A DNA stretch of 23,660 nucleotides, taken from an uncultured Treponema sp. (GTDB taxonomy: Bacteria; Spirochaetota; Spirochaetia; Treponematales; Treponemataceae). Each line of letters opens with the position of its first letter. Position 1 is the stretch's first letter. Below the pieces are notes generated by a model. The model did not search any database, had not been told where the DNA came from, and saw nothing but the letters and a program-made list of their open reading frames with translations. The position numbers and the translations under genes were made by a program. The DNA lies in contig CALFJF010000013.1 in NCBI GenBank assembly GCA_937877535.1, positions 1-23,660 of the forward strand, in the 5' to 3' direction. Shown here piece after piece: positions 9,240 to 17,083 of this stretch.

Positions 9240-9554
9240 ATGCCAAGCAATGACGACGTTTTGACGTTCTCGTTCGGAGACGAGTATGACGAGGAGTTTT
9301 TGGATTTAGACAAGTCCATCGCAGAAAGCGAAGCGGATATGGGGCAAAGCGAACTTGACGCGCTCGACAAAGGCGATGATGGAATTGAATACGAGCCTTA
9401 CAGCGAAATGTTCGATGATTTTGGAGAGATTTCCGAAGAAATCGAATCGAGTGCGTCTTTTTTTAAGCGCGATGCCGAAGAAAAAGCCGCAAAAAACGCC
9501 GCTCAATGCGCGCTTGCGGCAACGGAGCAACTTCAAGAAGACGGAATTTTGTAA
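9240..9554 (+). CDS. Small acidic protein of unknown function (104 residues)
   Basis: The frame opens further upstream, but ATG 9240 has GGAAGG about six to nine bases upstream and lies about 20 bases after a consensus promoter, so translation should start MPSNDDVLTF. The protein is soluble, without signal peptide or membrane helix. Asp and Glu are very frequent in the first 75 residues (for example FGDEYDEEFLDLD and SEEIESS). The C-terminal 30 residues turn mixed-charge and Ala-rich (RDAEEKAAKNAAQCALAA) and look helical. I recognise no family. It sits alone on the plus strand between two minus-strand operons, with its own promoter and terminator. An acidic protein of this kind could bind a basic partner or act as a regulator, but nothing in the sequence decides this. 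Confidence 0.8.
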   Translation: MPSNDDVLTFSFGDEYDEEFLDLDKSIAESEADMGQSELDALDKGDDGIEYEPYSEMFDDFGEISEEIESSASFFKRDAEEKAAKNAAQCALAATEQLQEDGIL

Positions 9555-9560
9555 CAAAAA

Positions 9561-9590
9561 CCTCGCCATTTTTGGCGAGGCTTTTTATTT
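9561..9590. terminator. Bidirectional rho-independent terminator
   Basis: Stem CCTCGCC (9561-9567) and GGCGAGG (9574-9580) enclose a six-base A/T loop, with a T-rich tract following on both strands. It ends the acidic protein gene on the plus strand and the phoH-to-TPR operon on the minus strand. Confidence 0.9.
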
Positions 9591-9593
9591 TTT

Positions 9594-11693
9594 TTATCGA
9601 ATGGTGCGAATAAGGTCAAAAATGACTGGCATTTTTACAAGTCCAAGTTCTTCGGCTGACAATTTTTTCGCGCTCGGCTCTTCTGGCAAAATCCTGTTTC
9701 CGTTTTCGTCTGCCGCTGGCGTTGTGTCGCTCACTTCGCCGCTTTCTTTTGATTTTTCGTCTGGAATAAAGCGCACTAAAACCTCGTCGCCAACGTTTAC
9801 GCGGTCATAAAAGCCCGCTTGCTCAAGCGTTCCTTCGGAGATTTCTTCGCCGACTCTTGTGATTGTGATTTTTCCAAGAACGTCTTTTTCGTTGAATTTT
9901 ACGCCTTTTCCCGCGTCCGCCGTTTGAATCGCGCCGAGTTTTACCACGTCCAAAACGACTCCCGCTTTCATTCCTTCAACTTTTCCGAGGTCAACGAGCA
10001 AATCGTTTACACTTCTTGCAACGATTTTTCCTCGAACGGGTAACATATCAAGAACGTCGCGTCTAAAAGCCCTCAGAATCGAAGCAAATCGGTCGTTTCC
10101 TGTTCTAAAATAATTGAATCGCGTTGTTTCCGTTCCCGTTCGTCCCGAATAAAGTACAACGTCCATTGAAATTTCGCGTTCCGTGTCGTCTATTGAAAGA
10201 AGCGCAAAATAATCGAGTTTTTGCTTTCGCGCAATTCTAAACGCTTCTCCGTACCCCGAAACGGCTTGCCGTTGCACTTTTACCGCCGTGGACGAAATCC
10301 CGCTAAAAATGTCGGCAGCCATTCCCGCAGCAATTTCTTCTTCGTCTGGATGAATCATGTGCGCCGTGGATTTTTGATAAAAAATCCCCACATTCCATCT
10401 CGTTTTGTCAAGAAAAAACGGGTCAATGTTCCAATCCGCAGCAATCGAATATTTCATAAGCGAATCATACGCTTCAATCGTGTTTGAAACTCGTTTTTGC
10501 GCTCTTGTAGTCGTTTTTCCGTCGGAAGATTGATTATTTTGAATGAATTTGAGTTGATTCAAATACGTTTCGTGCAAACCTGATTTTACGAGCAAATCCG
10601 CAAATTCCGCGCGAACCGTGGCATCCGACGGATTTAACTTTAACGCTCGCTGATATTCGTAGCGACTTTCAACGCCCATAAACGCTTTTGCGTAATCGCG
10701 CGCCTTTTTTACGTGATACTCCGCCCATTTTGCTCGCCGCACATCTTCCACGCTCGTTGTTTCCAAAACCGCAAGTTCAAGCGCGCCTCGCATTATTTCG
10801 TCGTTTGGATTTTCTTGAAGCGCGGTTGACCAAGTTGAAATTGCGTTTTCGATTTGACCTTTTTTTTGAAGCGAAAGTCCTTTGAGATACCAACCTTCCG
10901 CAGTTTTTCTGCTGTTTTTTATCAAATCCTCGCAAACGTCAATCGTGTCGTCGTATCTTTTTTGAGAATAAAGAATATCCGCAAGAAGAACGTAAGCCTT
11001 TAGATATTCTTGATTTATTTGAACCGCCGCCCGCGCTCGTCGTTCCGCCTCAAGAAGATTTCCTTTTCGCGCTTCAAGATATGAAGCAAGATAATGAACT
11101 TCCGCATCTCCTGAATAATATTTGAGTGCTTGATTTATGTACGTTTGCGTCGCTTCGTCGTTGCCAGTTTCTGCAGAAAGAAGCGCGAGCGAAAGAAGGG
11201 CTTTTCTGTTGTTCGTTTGCCGCTTTAAGGCATCAAGATACAGTTGCCGTGCGCCCGAAAAACTTCCGCTAAAAAGGTCGATTTCTGCAAGTCCAAATCG
11301 CGCATCGATGTCGTTTGGATGATTTTTGAGAATTCCTTGAAATGTAGCGCGCGCGTCCGAAAGTCTTCCAAGAGAAATGTAAATCATTCCTCTTAAATTT
11401 TGAACGTCAACTCGTCCGCGTGCAAATTTTTCCGCAGAATCAAGGTAAGAAAGGGCTAAACTGTAGTCGCCTACCGCATACGTTACTTCGGAAAGACGAA
11501 ACCACGCTTCTCCATAACTCGGATTTATTTGAAGTGCTTGCTGAAAATCCTCCGACGCACCAAAGTAATCCTCTCGACTTTGCTTTTGGATTCCCTGCTC
11601 AAAAAAATCCAATGCCCCCGCTCCGTGGGCGTAAGCAGAAATTAAAACGATTGCGCTTATCGCAAGAAAAAAAATCCTTGAATTGCGTTTCAT
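9594..11693 (-). CDS. Exported TPR protein with CsgG/FlgT-like C-terminal region
   Basis: A 699-residue protein with a signal peptide (MKRNSRIFFLAISAIVLISA, cleavage near AHGAGA). Residues 28-380 are tetratricopeptide repeats, visible as repeated A-x-x-x-F/Y, A-L-x-x-N-P and G-x-x-x-A patterns (for example ALQINPSYGEAWFRL and ALKLNPSDATVRAEF). Residues 430-550 form an alpha/beta region, with LDYFALLSIDDTERE followed by MDVVLYSGRTGTE, that resembles CsgG/TolB-N-like folds. Residues 552-642 (RGKIVARSVNDLLVDLG, VEGMKAGVVLDVV, LGKITITRVGE, VNVGDEVLVRF) resemble the C-terminal domain of FlgT-like proteins. A periplasmic scaffold for an envelope or flagellar assembly is a reasonable inference, not shown here. 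Last gene of the phoH operon, 38 bp after tlyC. The nearest ribosome site, GGAG, lies about 12 bases before the ATG, longer than usual. Confidence 0.8.
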   Translation of the reverse strand: MKRNSRIFFLAISAIVLISAYAHGAGALDFFEQGIQKQSREDYFGASEDFQQALQINPSYGEAWFRLSEVTYAVGDYSLALSYLDSAEKFARGRVDVQNLRGMIYISLGRLSDARATFQGILKNHPNDIDARFGLAEIDLFSGSFSGARQLYLDALKRQTNNRKALLSLALLSAETGNDEATQTYINQALKYYSGDAEVHYLASYLEARKGNLLEAERRARAAVQINQEYLKAYVLLADILYSQKRYDDTIDVCEDLIKNSRKTAEGWYLKGLSLQKKGQIENAISTWSTALQENPNDEIMRGALELAVLETTSVEDVRRAKWAEYHVKKARDYAKAFMGVESRYEYQRALKLNPSDATVRAEFADLLVKSGLHETYLNQLKFIQNNQSSDGKTTTRAQKRVSNTIEAYDSLMKYSIAADWNIDPFFLDKTRWNVGIFYQKSTAHMIHPDEEEIAAGMAADIFSGISSTAVKVQRQAVSGYGEAFRIARKQKLDYFALLSIDDTEREISMDVVLYSGRTGTETTRFNYFRTGNDRFASILRAFRRDVLDMLPVRGKIVARSVNDLLVDLGKVEGMKAGVVLDVVKLGAIQTADAGKGVKFNEKDVLGKITITRVGEEISEGTLEQAGFYDRVNVGDEVLVRFIPDEKSKESGEVSDTTPAADENGNRILPEEPSAKKLSAEELGLVKMPVIFDLIRTIR

Positions 11694-11731
11694 ATCGGCT
11701 TGGTTCTCCAGATTTTTTGAAAAAAGACGTT

Positions 11732-12538
11732 TTATCCTTTATTATCGTCAAAATCTGCGACGGTCTTCTTCAAAACTTTGATTAAATTGATTCTATGTCC
11801 TTCCATTGATTGAACGATAAACTCAAATCCGCCCGATTCTGTGCCTTCGCCACTTTCTGGAATACGTCCAAACAAATCGAGCACAAAACCGCCGAGCGTG
11901 TCAAAATCGTCGGTCGGAAACGTTGAATTGATTGTTTCGTTTAGGTCTTCGAGATTTACGCGGGCATCGCAAAGCCACGCATCTTTTCCCGTTGACACAA
12001 TATCTTCGCGCTCGTTGTCAAACTCGTCTTGAATATCGCCAACGATTTCTTCGATTATGTCTTCCATACAAACGATTCCGCTGATTCCGCCATACTCGTC
12101 GATTGCGATTGCAATGTGAACGTGTCGCCGTTTGAATTCGCGCAAAAGCCCATCGATTTTTTTTGATTCTGGAACAAAATACGCTTTTCGCACGATTTTT
12201 TGCAAATCAACGTGTTCTTTTCGCGCAAACGCCTTTACGATGTCTTTGACGTACAAAACTCCAAGCACGTTGTCTATTGAGCCACTGTAAACGGGAAATC
12301 GCGAATGTCCGCTTTCGGCGATTTTTTGCAAAAGCGTTTCTTCGGGCGTGTCAATCGAAATAAAATCCACGTCAATTCGCGGAATCATCACTTCTTTTAC
12401 CGACGTTTCGGACAAATCCTCTACGCCTTTTATCATGTCTTTTTTTTCTTCGGTTAATATGTCGTCAAAGTCGCTGTCCGCTTTTGACCGCGAACTGTCG
12501 TCGTCGTCGTCTTTTTTTCGCAAACTAAAAAGCCCCAT
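11732..12538 (-). CDS. tlyC: CorC/TlyC-type protein with paired CBS domains
   Basis: A 268-residue soluble protein. The N-terminal 20 residues are charged with a five-Asp run (KKDDDDDSS). CBS domain 1 begins at about residue 47 (VKEVMIPRIDVDFI, then SGHSRFPVY and VLGVLYVKDIV), and CBS domain 2 follows (FVPESKKIDGLLREF, IAIDEYGGISGIV, EDIIEEIVGDIQDE). The C-terminal CorC/HlyC domain spans about 185-262 (FPTDDFDTLGGFVLDLFGRIP). It lacks the DUF21 membrane domain, so it is the short CorC/TlyC type. Family members have been linked to Mg/Co efflux and were named haemolysins in spirochaetes; the CBS pair probably binds adenine nucleotides. AAGGAG lies six bases before the ATG. It is 16 bp after ybeY, the usual ybeY-corC order. 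Confidence 0.92.
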   Translation of the reverse strand: MGLFSLRKKDDDDDSSRSKADSDFDDILTEEKKDMIKGVEDLSETSVKEVMIPRIDVDFISIDTPEETLLQKIAESGHSRFPVYSGSIDNVLGVLYVKDIVKAFARKEHVDLQKIVRKAYFVPESKKIDGLLREFKRRHVHIAIAIDEYGGISGIVCMEDIIEEIVGDIQDEFDNEREDIVSTGKDAWLCDARVNLEDLNETINSTFPTDDFDTLGGFVLDLFGRIPESGEGTESGGFEFIVQSMEGHRINLIKVLKKTVADFDDNKG

Positions 12539-12554
12539 GTAATTCTCCTTAATT

Positions 12555-13052
12555 TTAGAGCAATTTTGTATCAGAAAGAGCCAAAAGGATTTTTTCTTGC
12601 AAAACGAGCATTTCGCATTTTGGCTCGATTCCCACTTCCAAATGTTCTTCTCCGTGATTCATTCCGCAAAGATGAAGAACGCCGTGCGTTAAAAGCCGCT
12701 TTAATTCCTCGTCTTCGCTCACTCCAAAGGAATCGGCATTTTTGGGAAGCATTTCAAGATTGATTAACATGTCGCCCGAAAGTCGCCATTTTCCTTGTTC
12801 GTCTTCGTATTCGCTGCCGTTTTCGTACTCAAGAATATCCGTTGGCGCGTCAATTTCGCGGTCTTTTGCGTTGTACGCGCGAATAAAATCGTCGTCGCAA
12901 AAAAACACGGAAATTTCCTCTTTGTCGCGCCCGATTTTTTCAAGAACGAGCAAAACGAATTCTTCGATGGGCGAATTTTCCAAAAGCATTTGCGCTTTTT
13001 TTTCAACGGTTTTAGAAATGTCGTCTTGCATTGAAACAAAAACGCGATTCAT
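12555..13052 (-). CDS. ybeY: Endoribonuclease YbeY, rRNA maturation factor
   Basis: A 165-residue cytoplasmic metal-dependent endoribonuclease. In the family it matures 16S rRNA and takes part in ribosome quality control. The zinc site is clear: H-G-V-L-H-L-C-G-M-N-H at 123-133, with ligands His123, His127 and His133; the usual Asp before the last His is Asn here. The upstream signature A-P-T-D-I-L-E-Y (about 69-76) corresponds to the family's P-T-D-V-L-S-F. The ATG overlaps the stop of the 7TM-HD gene by four bases (ATGA) and has GAAGGGG upstream, so translation is coupled. The protein is about ten residues longer than E. coli YbeY, mostly at the ends. Confidence 0.95.
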   Translation of the reverse strand: MNRVFVSMQDDISKTVEKKAQMLLENSPIEEFVLLVLEKIGRDKEEISVFFCDDDFIRAYNAKDREIDAPTDILEYENGSEYEDEQGKWRLSGDMLINLEMLPKNADSFGVSEDEELKRLLTHGVLHLCGMNHGEEHLEVGIEPKCEMLVLQEKILLALSDTKLL

Positions 13053-14761
13053 TTTTCAGCCCCTTCGTTTTCTTCGCTTTTTGCGCCGTTCGCTTCGGTT
13101 TCTTTTGATTCGGGAGTTTCGTCGGGGTCTTTTTGATTTGGATATTTAACTCGCGAGTGATAGCGAGCCGCAAGCGTATGCACAAACGATTCTTTTATCA
13201 CGGCTAATTCTCCGAACGTAAGCCCGCAGCGGTCGAGTTGATGAGAAGAAACTTTTCCGTCGATTAACTGCTGAATGAATTTTTCAAGGCGCGGAACGCT
13301 TGGATTTTCAAGGCTTCTGCTTGCCGCTTCCGCCGTGTCCGCAAGCATTACAACGGCACTTTCTTTTGTAATTGGCGGCGTTCCAGGATACGAAAAATCC
13401 GATTCGCTTACGTTTGGGTCGAGTTCTTTTGCCTTGTTGAAAAACCACGCCATAACGCTGTTTCCGTGGTGCTGAGAAATTATGTCGATGACCTGCGAAG
13501 GCAAATGCAATTTTTGAGCCATTTCCACGCCTTTTTTGACGTGATTTCTCAAAATCGACGCGGAAAGCGAAGGATTCAAATCGTCGTGTTTGTTTACGCC
13601 GTCTTGATTTTCCGTAAAATATTCAGGATTTTCGATTTTTCCGATGTCGTGATAATACGAGGCAACGCGAGCCAAAAGCGCGTTCGCTCCGATTTTTTTG
13701 CACGCGCTTTCTGCAAGATTTGCCACAAACATCGAATGGTCATACGTTCCGCTCGCTTCAATTTGAAGGCGGTCCAAAATGGGAGTTCGCGTGTCGCTCA
13801 AATCCATAAGTCTAAAAACGCTCGCCGTGTTCATCATGCCTTCAAGTGGCGGGAGAAATCCCAAAACAAGAATGCCTGAAAGAAAAGCGTTTGCAACAAC
13901 GCCCGAAAGCACAAATGGTGCGTCTTGAAACCGCTCGTTGAAAACGACTTTGAGCACAACCACAAAAACAACGGCGAGCAACGCTTGCAAAATCGAAGCA
14001 AAAACGATGTCGATTCGCTTTTCGATTTTTCGCACGATTCGCGCAGCGGAAAGTCCCGTGGCAAGCGTAAAAAGCATCGGCACTAATTCAAAATCCGTTG
14101 CCGCAAGAATTCCTTGCGAGAGAACGAGCGCGAAAAGATACGCCGAACGCTGTCCAAACAAAATCGCCACCAGAAAAATGCTCAAAGACGAGCCGATTGT
14201 TGGCAAAACTCGAAACGAAGATTGAAATGCCAGATTTTTGTACGAAAACGACGCAAAGAAAAACGTCAGCAAAAAAAGCACACATTCAAGGACGAGTTCG
14301 CGCATTTCAACGCGCTTTCCGAGAATCACGCGGTTAAAAAGGACAATCCAAAATCCCGTTACCATAATCAAGAAAAAAATGCCGTCCGCAATAGAGCGAT
14401 AATCCACAACGACGGGCGCGTCTGCTATTTTTTTGAGTTTCATAATCGCTTTTTCCGTAATCGGAAAACCTTGCTTTGTGATTTTTTCGCCTTCTTCAAT
14501 TTCTATTGGATACGCTTCCGTGGGACTCATGCTCATGGGCGCGGTTATCGTTTTGTCGGCAATTTGATTCACTTCGTATTCGTCGTACACAAACGGAGAA
14601 CGAGTCGTGTTCGCGCTAAAATAGATGATTGCGCTTGAAATCGCAAACGTTACGATTCCCACCAAAATCCGCGCCCAATCTCGTTTCAAAAAATCGAGCA
14701 CGGGGTGAAGCAATTTTTTTATTCCCGTTTCTTCAGCGCGTATGTCAACTTCGCCTATCAT
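13049..14761 (-). CDS. 7TM-HD (PgpH-type) phosphohydrolase, probable cyclic-di-AMP phosphodiesterase
   Basis: A 570-residue membrane protein. Residues 1-28 are cytoplasmic, helix 1 spans about 29-50, and an external region spans about 51-123. A membrane bundle follows between about 125 and 305, and then a cytoplasmic HD domain. Metal-site residues of the family are present: His342 (in GTYDHSMFVANLAE), His371-Asp372 (SYYHDIGKIENP), His407, His431-His432 (ISQHHGNS) and Asp475 (VVMLADTAEAA). In characterised relatives this domain hydrolyses cyclic-di-AMP to pApA. The external region is only about 75 residues, much shorter than the roughly 200-residue sensor of typical PgpH, although its last part (IEEGEKITKQGFPITEKAI) is conserved. 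The C-terminus is a charged tail. The ribosome site AAGAGGT is well placed. It lies 36 bp after phoH and overlaps ybeY, the common phoH-HD-ybeY order. Confidence 0.9.
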   Translation of the reverse strand: MIGEVDIRAEETGIKKLLHPVLDFLKRDWARILVGIVTFAISSAIIYFSANTTRSPFVYDEYEVNQIADKTITAPMSMSPTEAYPIEIEEGEKITKQGFPITEKAIMKLKKIADAPVVVDYRSIADGIFFLIMVTGFWIVLFNRVILGKRVEMRELVLECVLFLLTFFFASFSYKNLAFQSSFRVLPTIGSSLSIFLVAILFGQRSAYLFALVLSQGILAATDFELVPMLFTLATGLSAARIVRKIEKRIDIVFASILQALLAVVFVVVLKVVFNERFQDAPFVLSGVVANAFLSGILVLGFLPPLEGMMNTASVFRLMDLSDTRTPILDRLQIEASGTYDHSMFVANLAESACKKIGANALLARVASYYHDIGKIENPEYFTENQDGVNKHDDLNPSLSASILRNHVKKGVEMAQKLHLPSQVIDIISQHHGNSVMAWFFNKAKELDPNVSESDFSYPGTPPITKESAVVMLADTAEAASRSLENPSVPRLEKFIQQLIDGKVSSHQLDRCGLTFGELAVIKESFVHTLAARYHSRVKYPNQKDPDETPESKETEANGAKSEENEGAEK

Positions 14762-14797
14762 TTTTTACCTCTTGATTCCTCTTTGATTTTATTTCGA

Positions 14798-15841
14798 TTA
14801 GACGAGCCTTCTTTCACTCGTCGGAGAAAATGGAAAGTGCGGTGTGTGCGTTTCGCCATTTTCTTGCATTTTTTGTTGGAGCGCGTCTTCTTTTTCTTCC
14901 GCCTTTTTGTACGCCAAAACGATTCTCTTTACGAGGTCCGAGCGAACAACGTCTTCTTCCGTAAGATGCACAAAACCGATTCCTTCAACGCCTTTCAAAA
15001 CGTCGAGCGCGTGGAGCAATCCTGATTTTTTCTTTTTTGGAAGGTCGATTTGACTCGTGTCGCCCGTTACAAAAACGTGCGCATTCTCCCCGATTCGAGT
15101 GAGGAGCATTTTCATTTGCTCGCTTGTGGCGTTTTGCGCTTCGTCCAAAATGACCGCGCAATTTGAAAACGTCCGTCCGCGCATATATGCAAGCGGCGAT
15201 ATTTCAAGCACTCCGTTTTCTAGCAGTTTGTGGCAATCCGCTCTTCCGAGGCACGCGGAAACTGCGTCAAGAAGCGGGCGTAAAAACGGATTGATTTTTT
15301 CTTCCATTGTGCCTGGTAAAAATCCCAAACTTTCGCCCGCTTCAACGACGGGGCGCGAAATCAAAATCGAATTGACTTTTTTTGACAAAACGAGCGAAAG
15401 AGCCTCGGCAACGCACATGAACGTTTTTCCGCTTCCCGCCGGACCTGTGGCAAAAACGAGCGCGTTTTTTCTCATGGAATCGACTAAATCTGCTTGCCCC
15501 GCTGTTTGCGGATACACTTTTCTGTTTGCTCCCTGAATCTGAATCGAAAAATCGTGCGAGCGGAATTCTTTTTTTGACGGAGAGAGCAACAAAACAGAGC
15601 GGACTAAATCCGAAGTACACGGCGTTCCGTCGGAACATTCGTCGAGCAATCGTTCTATTATGAATTTGAACTTTTCGCCAACGCCAGACGAAGAGTCAAC
15701 GGAGAGAAGATTTCCGCGCAAATAAACGGGAACGCCAAGATACGATTCAATTATTTTGATATTGCAGTCATTTGTGCCGCAAATCCTAGAGAGTGCCTGA
15801 TAATCTGGCAACTCTACAACGAATTCTTTTTCCACTATCAA
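14798..15841 (-). CDS. phoH: PhoH family ATPase (YbeZ type)
   Basis: A 347-residue cytoplasmic P-loop ATPase, with a Walker A G-P-A-G-S-G-K-T at 133-140 and a Walker B V-I-L-D-E-A-Q-N at about 230-237. The family motif VFVTGDTSQIDLP lies at about 256-268, and S-R-P-V-V-E-A-G-E-S-L-G-F-L-P-G at about 162-177. An N-terminal KH-like region (about 1-75) precedes the ATPase domain. YbeZ/PhoH proteins partner with YbeY and are thought to act on RNA, possibly as helicases. The first codon is a TTG; a GTG lies two codons later at 15835. Neither has a visible Shine-Dalgarno sequence, so the start is uncertain by a few codons. First gene of the operon that runs to the TPR protein. Confidence 0.93.
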   Translation of the reverse strand: MIVEKEFVVELPDYQALSRICGTNDCNIKIIESYLGVPVYLRGNLLSVDSSSGVGEKFKFIIERLLDECSDGTPCTSDLVRSVLLLSPSKKEFRSHDFSIQIQGANRKVYPQTAGQADLVDSMRKNALVFATGPAGSGKTFMCVAEALSLVLSKKVNSILISRPVVEAGESLGFLPGTMEEKINPFLRPLLDAVSACLGRADCHKLLENGVLEISPLAYMRGRTFSNCAVILDEAQNATSEQMKMLLTRIGENAHVFVTGDTSQIDLPKKKKSGLLHALDVLKGVEGIGFVHLTEEDVVRSDLVKRIVLAYKKAEEKEDALQQKMQENGETHTPHFPFSPTSERRLV

Positions 15842-15844
15842 AAG

Positions 15845-15873
15845 ATTTTACAGCAAATACCGCCGTAGCGCAA
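15845..15873 (-). promoter_or_regulatory. Promoter of the phoH operon
   Basis: On the minus strand, TTGCGC (15868-15873) and TAAAAT (15845-15850) are separated by 17 bp. The -10 lies three bases before the TTG and nine before the alternative GTG of phoH, so the 5' leader would be very short or absent. It lies just after the terminator of the preceding operon. Confidence 0.5.
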
Positions 15874-15893
15874 ACTTCAAGAAAAAACAAAAA

Positions 15894-15914
15894 AGCCAGC
15901 GAAAATCGCTGGCT
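15894..15914 (-). terminator. Rho-independent terminator
   Basis: A 9-bp perfect stem, AGCCAGCGA (15894-15902) with TCGCTGGCT (15906-15914), a three-base loop and, on the minus strand, a TTTTTTGTTTTTT tract. It ends transcription from the PEGA-protein operon, or from a small RNA between 15990 and 15894. Confidence 0.85.
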
Positions 15915-16040
15915 ATGCCCTCGCAGGCAGTCGAACATCAATGGGTGGGAGGGGATAGTTGACTGTCCGACTTTTATAGTATCGTCCATGAGTCCAAAAA
16001 TCTTTAATCATTTCAAAAGGGGAGGCTCGTTTATAAACGG
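15915..16040 (-). other. Structured intergenic stretch, candidate small RNA or 3' UTR
   Basis: This is non-coding sequence between the PEGA-protein stop (16041) and the terminator at 15894-15914. Reading the minus strand, a TATAAA-like box lies near 15974-15979. GGACAGTC (about 15960-15967) can pair with GACTGCC (about 15926-15932) around a pyrimidine-rich loop containing CCCCTCCCACCC, directly followed by the terminator hairpin. A short frame crossing it shows no family signature. It could be an independent small RNA of about 80-90 nt or only the long 3' UTR of the upstream gene. No good -35 is visible for the former. Confidence 0.35.
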
Positions 16041-17063
16041 TCATTGCTCTTCGCGAATTGTTGCGTCGATGTCTAAACTTATCGTGTATGATTTTCCGTA
16101 AGACGCAACAAAATTCCGCACGACTTCGTAATCTCCAACGCGCATTTTTACGGAGTGTTCGCCCGCGTCAATTAAAAACGTTTTTCTAAAATCCTCGATT
16201 TTTGCGCCGTCAAAATAGATTTTTGTGTTTACGGGGCAAATAAACATCAGCGTTGGCTCTATGCTGCGCAATTCTACAAAAAGATTTGTTGTTTTTCCGC
16301 GCTCCACGATGAACGTTCTTAATTCGTTTCTGTAAGAATCGCTGACGATTGACGCATGATGCTCGCCTTCGCTCAAAAACACGTTTTGCGAGCCTTCTAG
16401 TTGCTTGTCGTCCACAAAAATGGTGTAACTGCCGCTTCCGCGCTGTTTTTTGATTTTTTTCAAACTCGGAATGTGCGCTTCGTCTTCTGGCGCAATTTCA
16501 AGATGGAGCAAGCCTTTTTGCATCAAAACGGGCTTTATTTCAACAAGAAGTCGTTTTTTTGCGATTTTTTGTGATTCGGATTTGAGGACATTTTGAAATC
16601 GAATAAAAATCGAGCCGTCGTCCGTCTTTGGAATGAGCGGGATTCGCTCAGAATACGGGCTGTCTTTTACGGGAAATGCTTCGGTGAGCGGAATGTACAC
16701 GTTTAACGACAATTTTGGCGGAATTGTTGCGGAAAAACTTTTGAATCCTTCCATGTTGTGATTGTTCTGATTTTTTTTGACATCTTCGTAGATTGCATAC
16801 GAAACGGCTGGAGCGGCTGCCACGATTTCTTCTGGAATTTTCATGTTGAGTTCGATTCCGCAAACGTAAACCATGTCGTCTGAAAAAAGAATCCGAACTG
16901 CGTCTTCGATGCCCGAAGAAATCTTTACGCTTTCCTTTTGCAGATTTGACGGAAGCACAACGGTTTGAATGTTCTCTACGGAAAATTGTTCAGAAAATTG
17001 TTTGCTTGGCAAAAAAAGTCCCAAAAAAACAAACAAAATCGCGATTTTTTTCCACGGGCGCAT
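16041..17063 (-). CDS. Exported protein with two PEGA-like repeats
   Basis: A 340-residue protein with a signal peptide (basic MRPWKK then AILFVFLGLFLP). The N-terminal 190 residues match no family I know. The C-terminus holds two similar beta repeats: about 212-265 (SYTIFVDDKQLEG, FLSEGEHHASIV, FIVERGKTTNLFVEL) and about 279-332 (NTKIYFDGAKIED, FLIDAGEHSVKM, NFVASYGKSYTISLDI). Each shows the PEGA-type layout of an I-x-x-D strand, an L-x-x-GEH turn and a closing GK strand. PEGA domains are usually extracytoplasmic and associated with surface or envelope proteins. It lies downstream of the M23 peptidase, 85 bp apart, with its own likely promoter. AAAGGA lies about eight bases before the ATG. 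A role in the envelope is inferred from export and neighbours only. Confidence 0.8.
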   Translation of the reverse strand: MRPWKKIAILFVFLGLFLPSKQFSEQFSVENIQTVVLPSNLQKESVKISSGIEDAVRILFSDDMVYVCGIELNMKIPEEIVAAAPAVSYAIYEDVKKNQNNHNMEGFKSFSATIPPKLSLNVYIPLTEAFPVKDSPYSERIPLIPKTDDGSIFIRFQNVLKSESQKIAKKRLLVEIKPVLMQKGLLHLEIAPEDEAHIPSLKKIKKQRGSGSYTIFVDDKQLEGSQNVFLSEGEHHASIVSDSYRNELRTFIVERGKTTNLFVELRSIEPTLMFICPVNTKIYFDGAKIEDFRKTFLIDAGEHSVKMRVGDYEVVRNFVASYGKSYTISLDIDATIREEQ

Positions 17064-17083
17064 AGTTTTATCCTTTGATTTTT

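Noticed and set aside
14114..14638. 174-codon plus-strand frame opposite the 7TM-HD gene
   Set aside because: A basic, low-complexity translation with no ribosome site, fully antisense to a gene with clear motifs.
15786..15989. 67-codon minus-strand frame overlapping phoH and the terminator
   Set aside because: It runs through the terminator hairpin and the phoH promoter and then overlaps phoH in another frame. No family signature or ribosome site, so the region is better read as non-coding.
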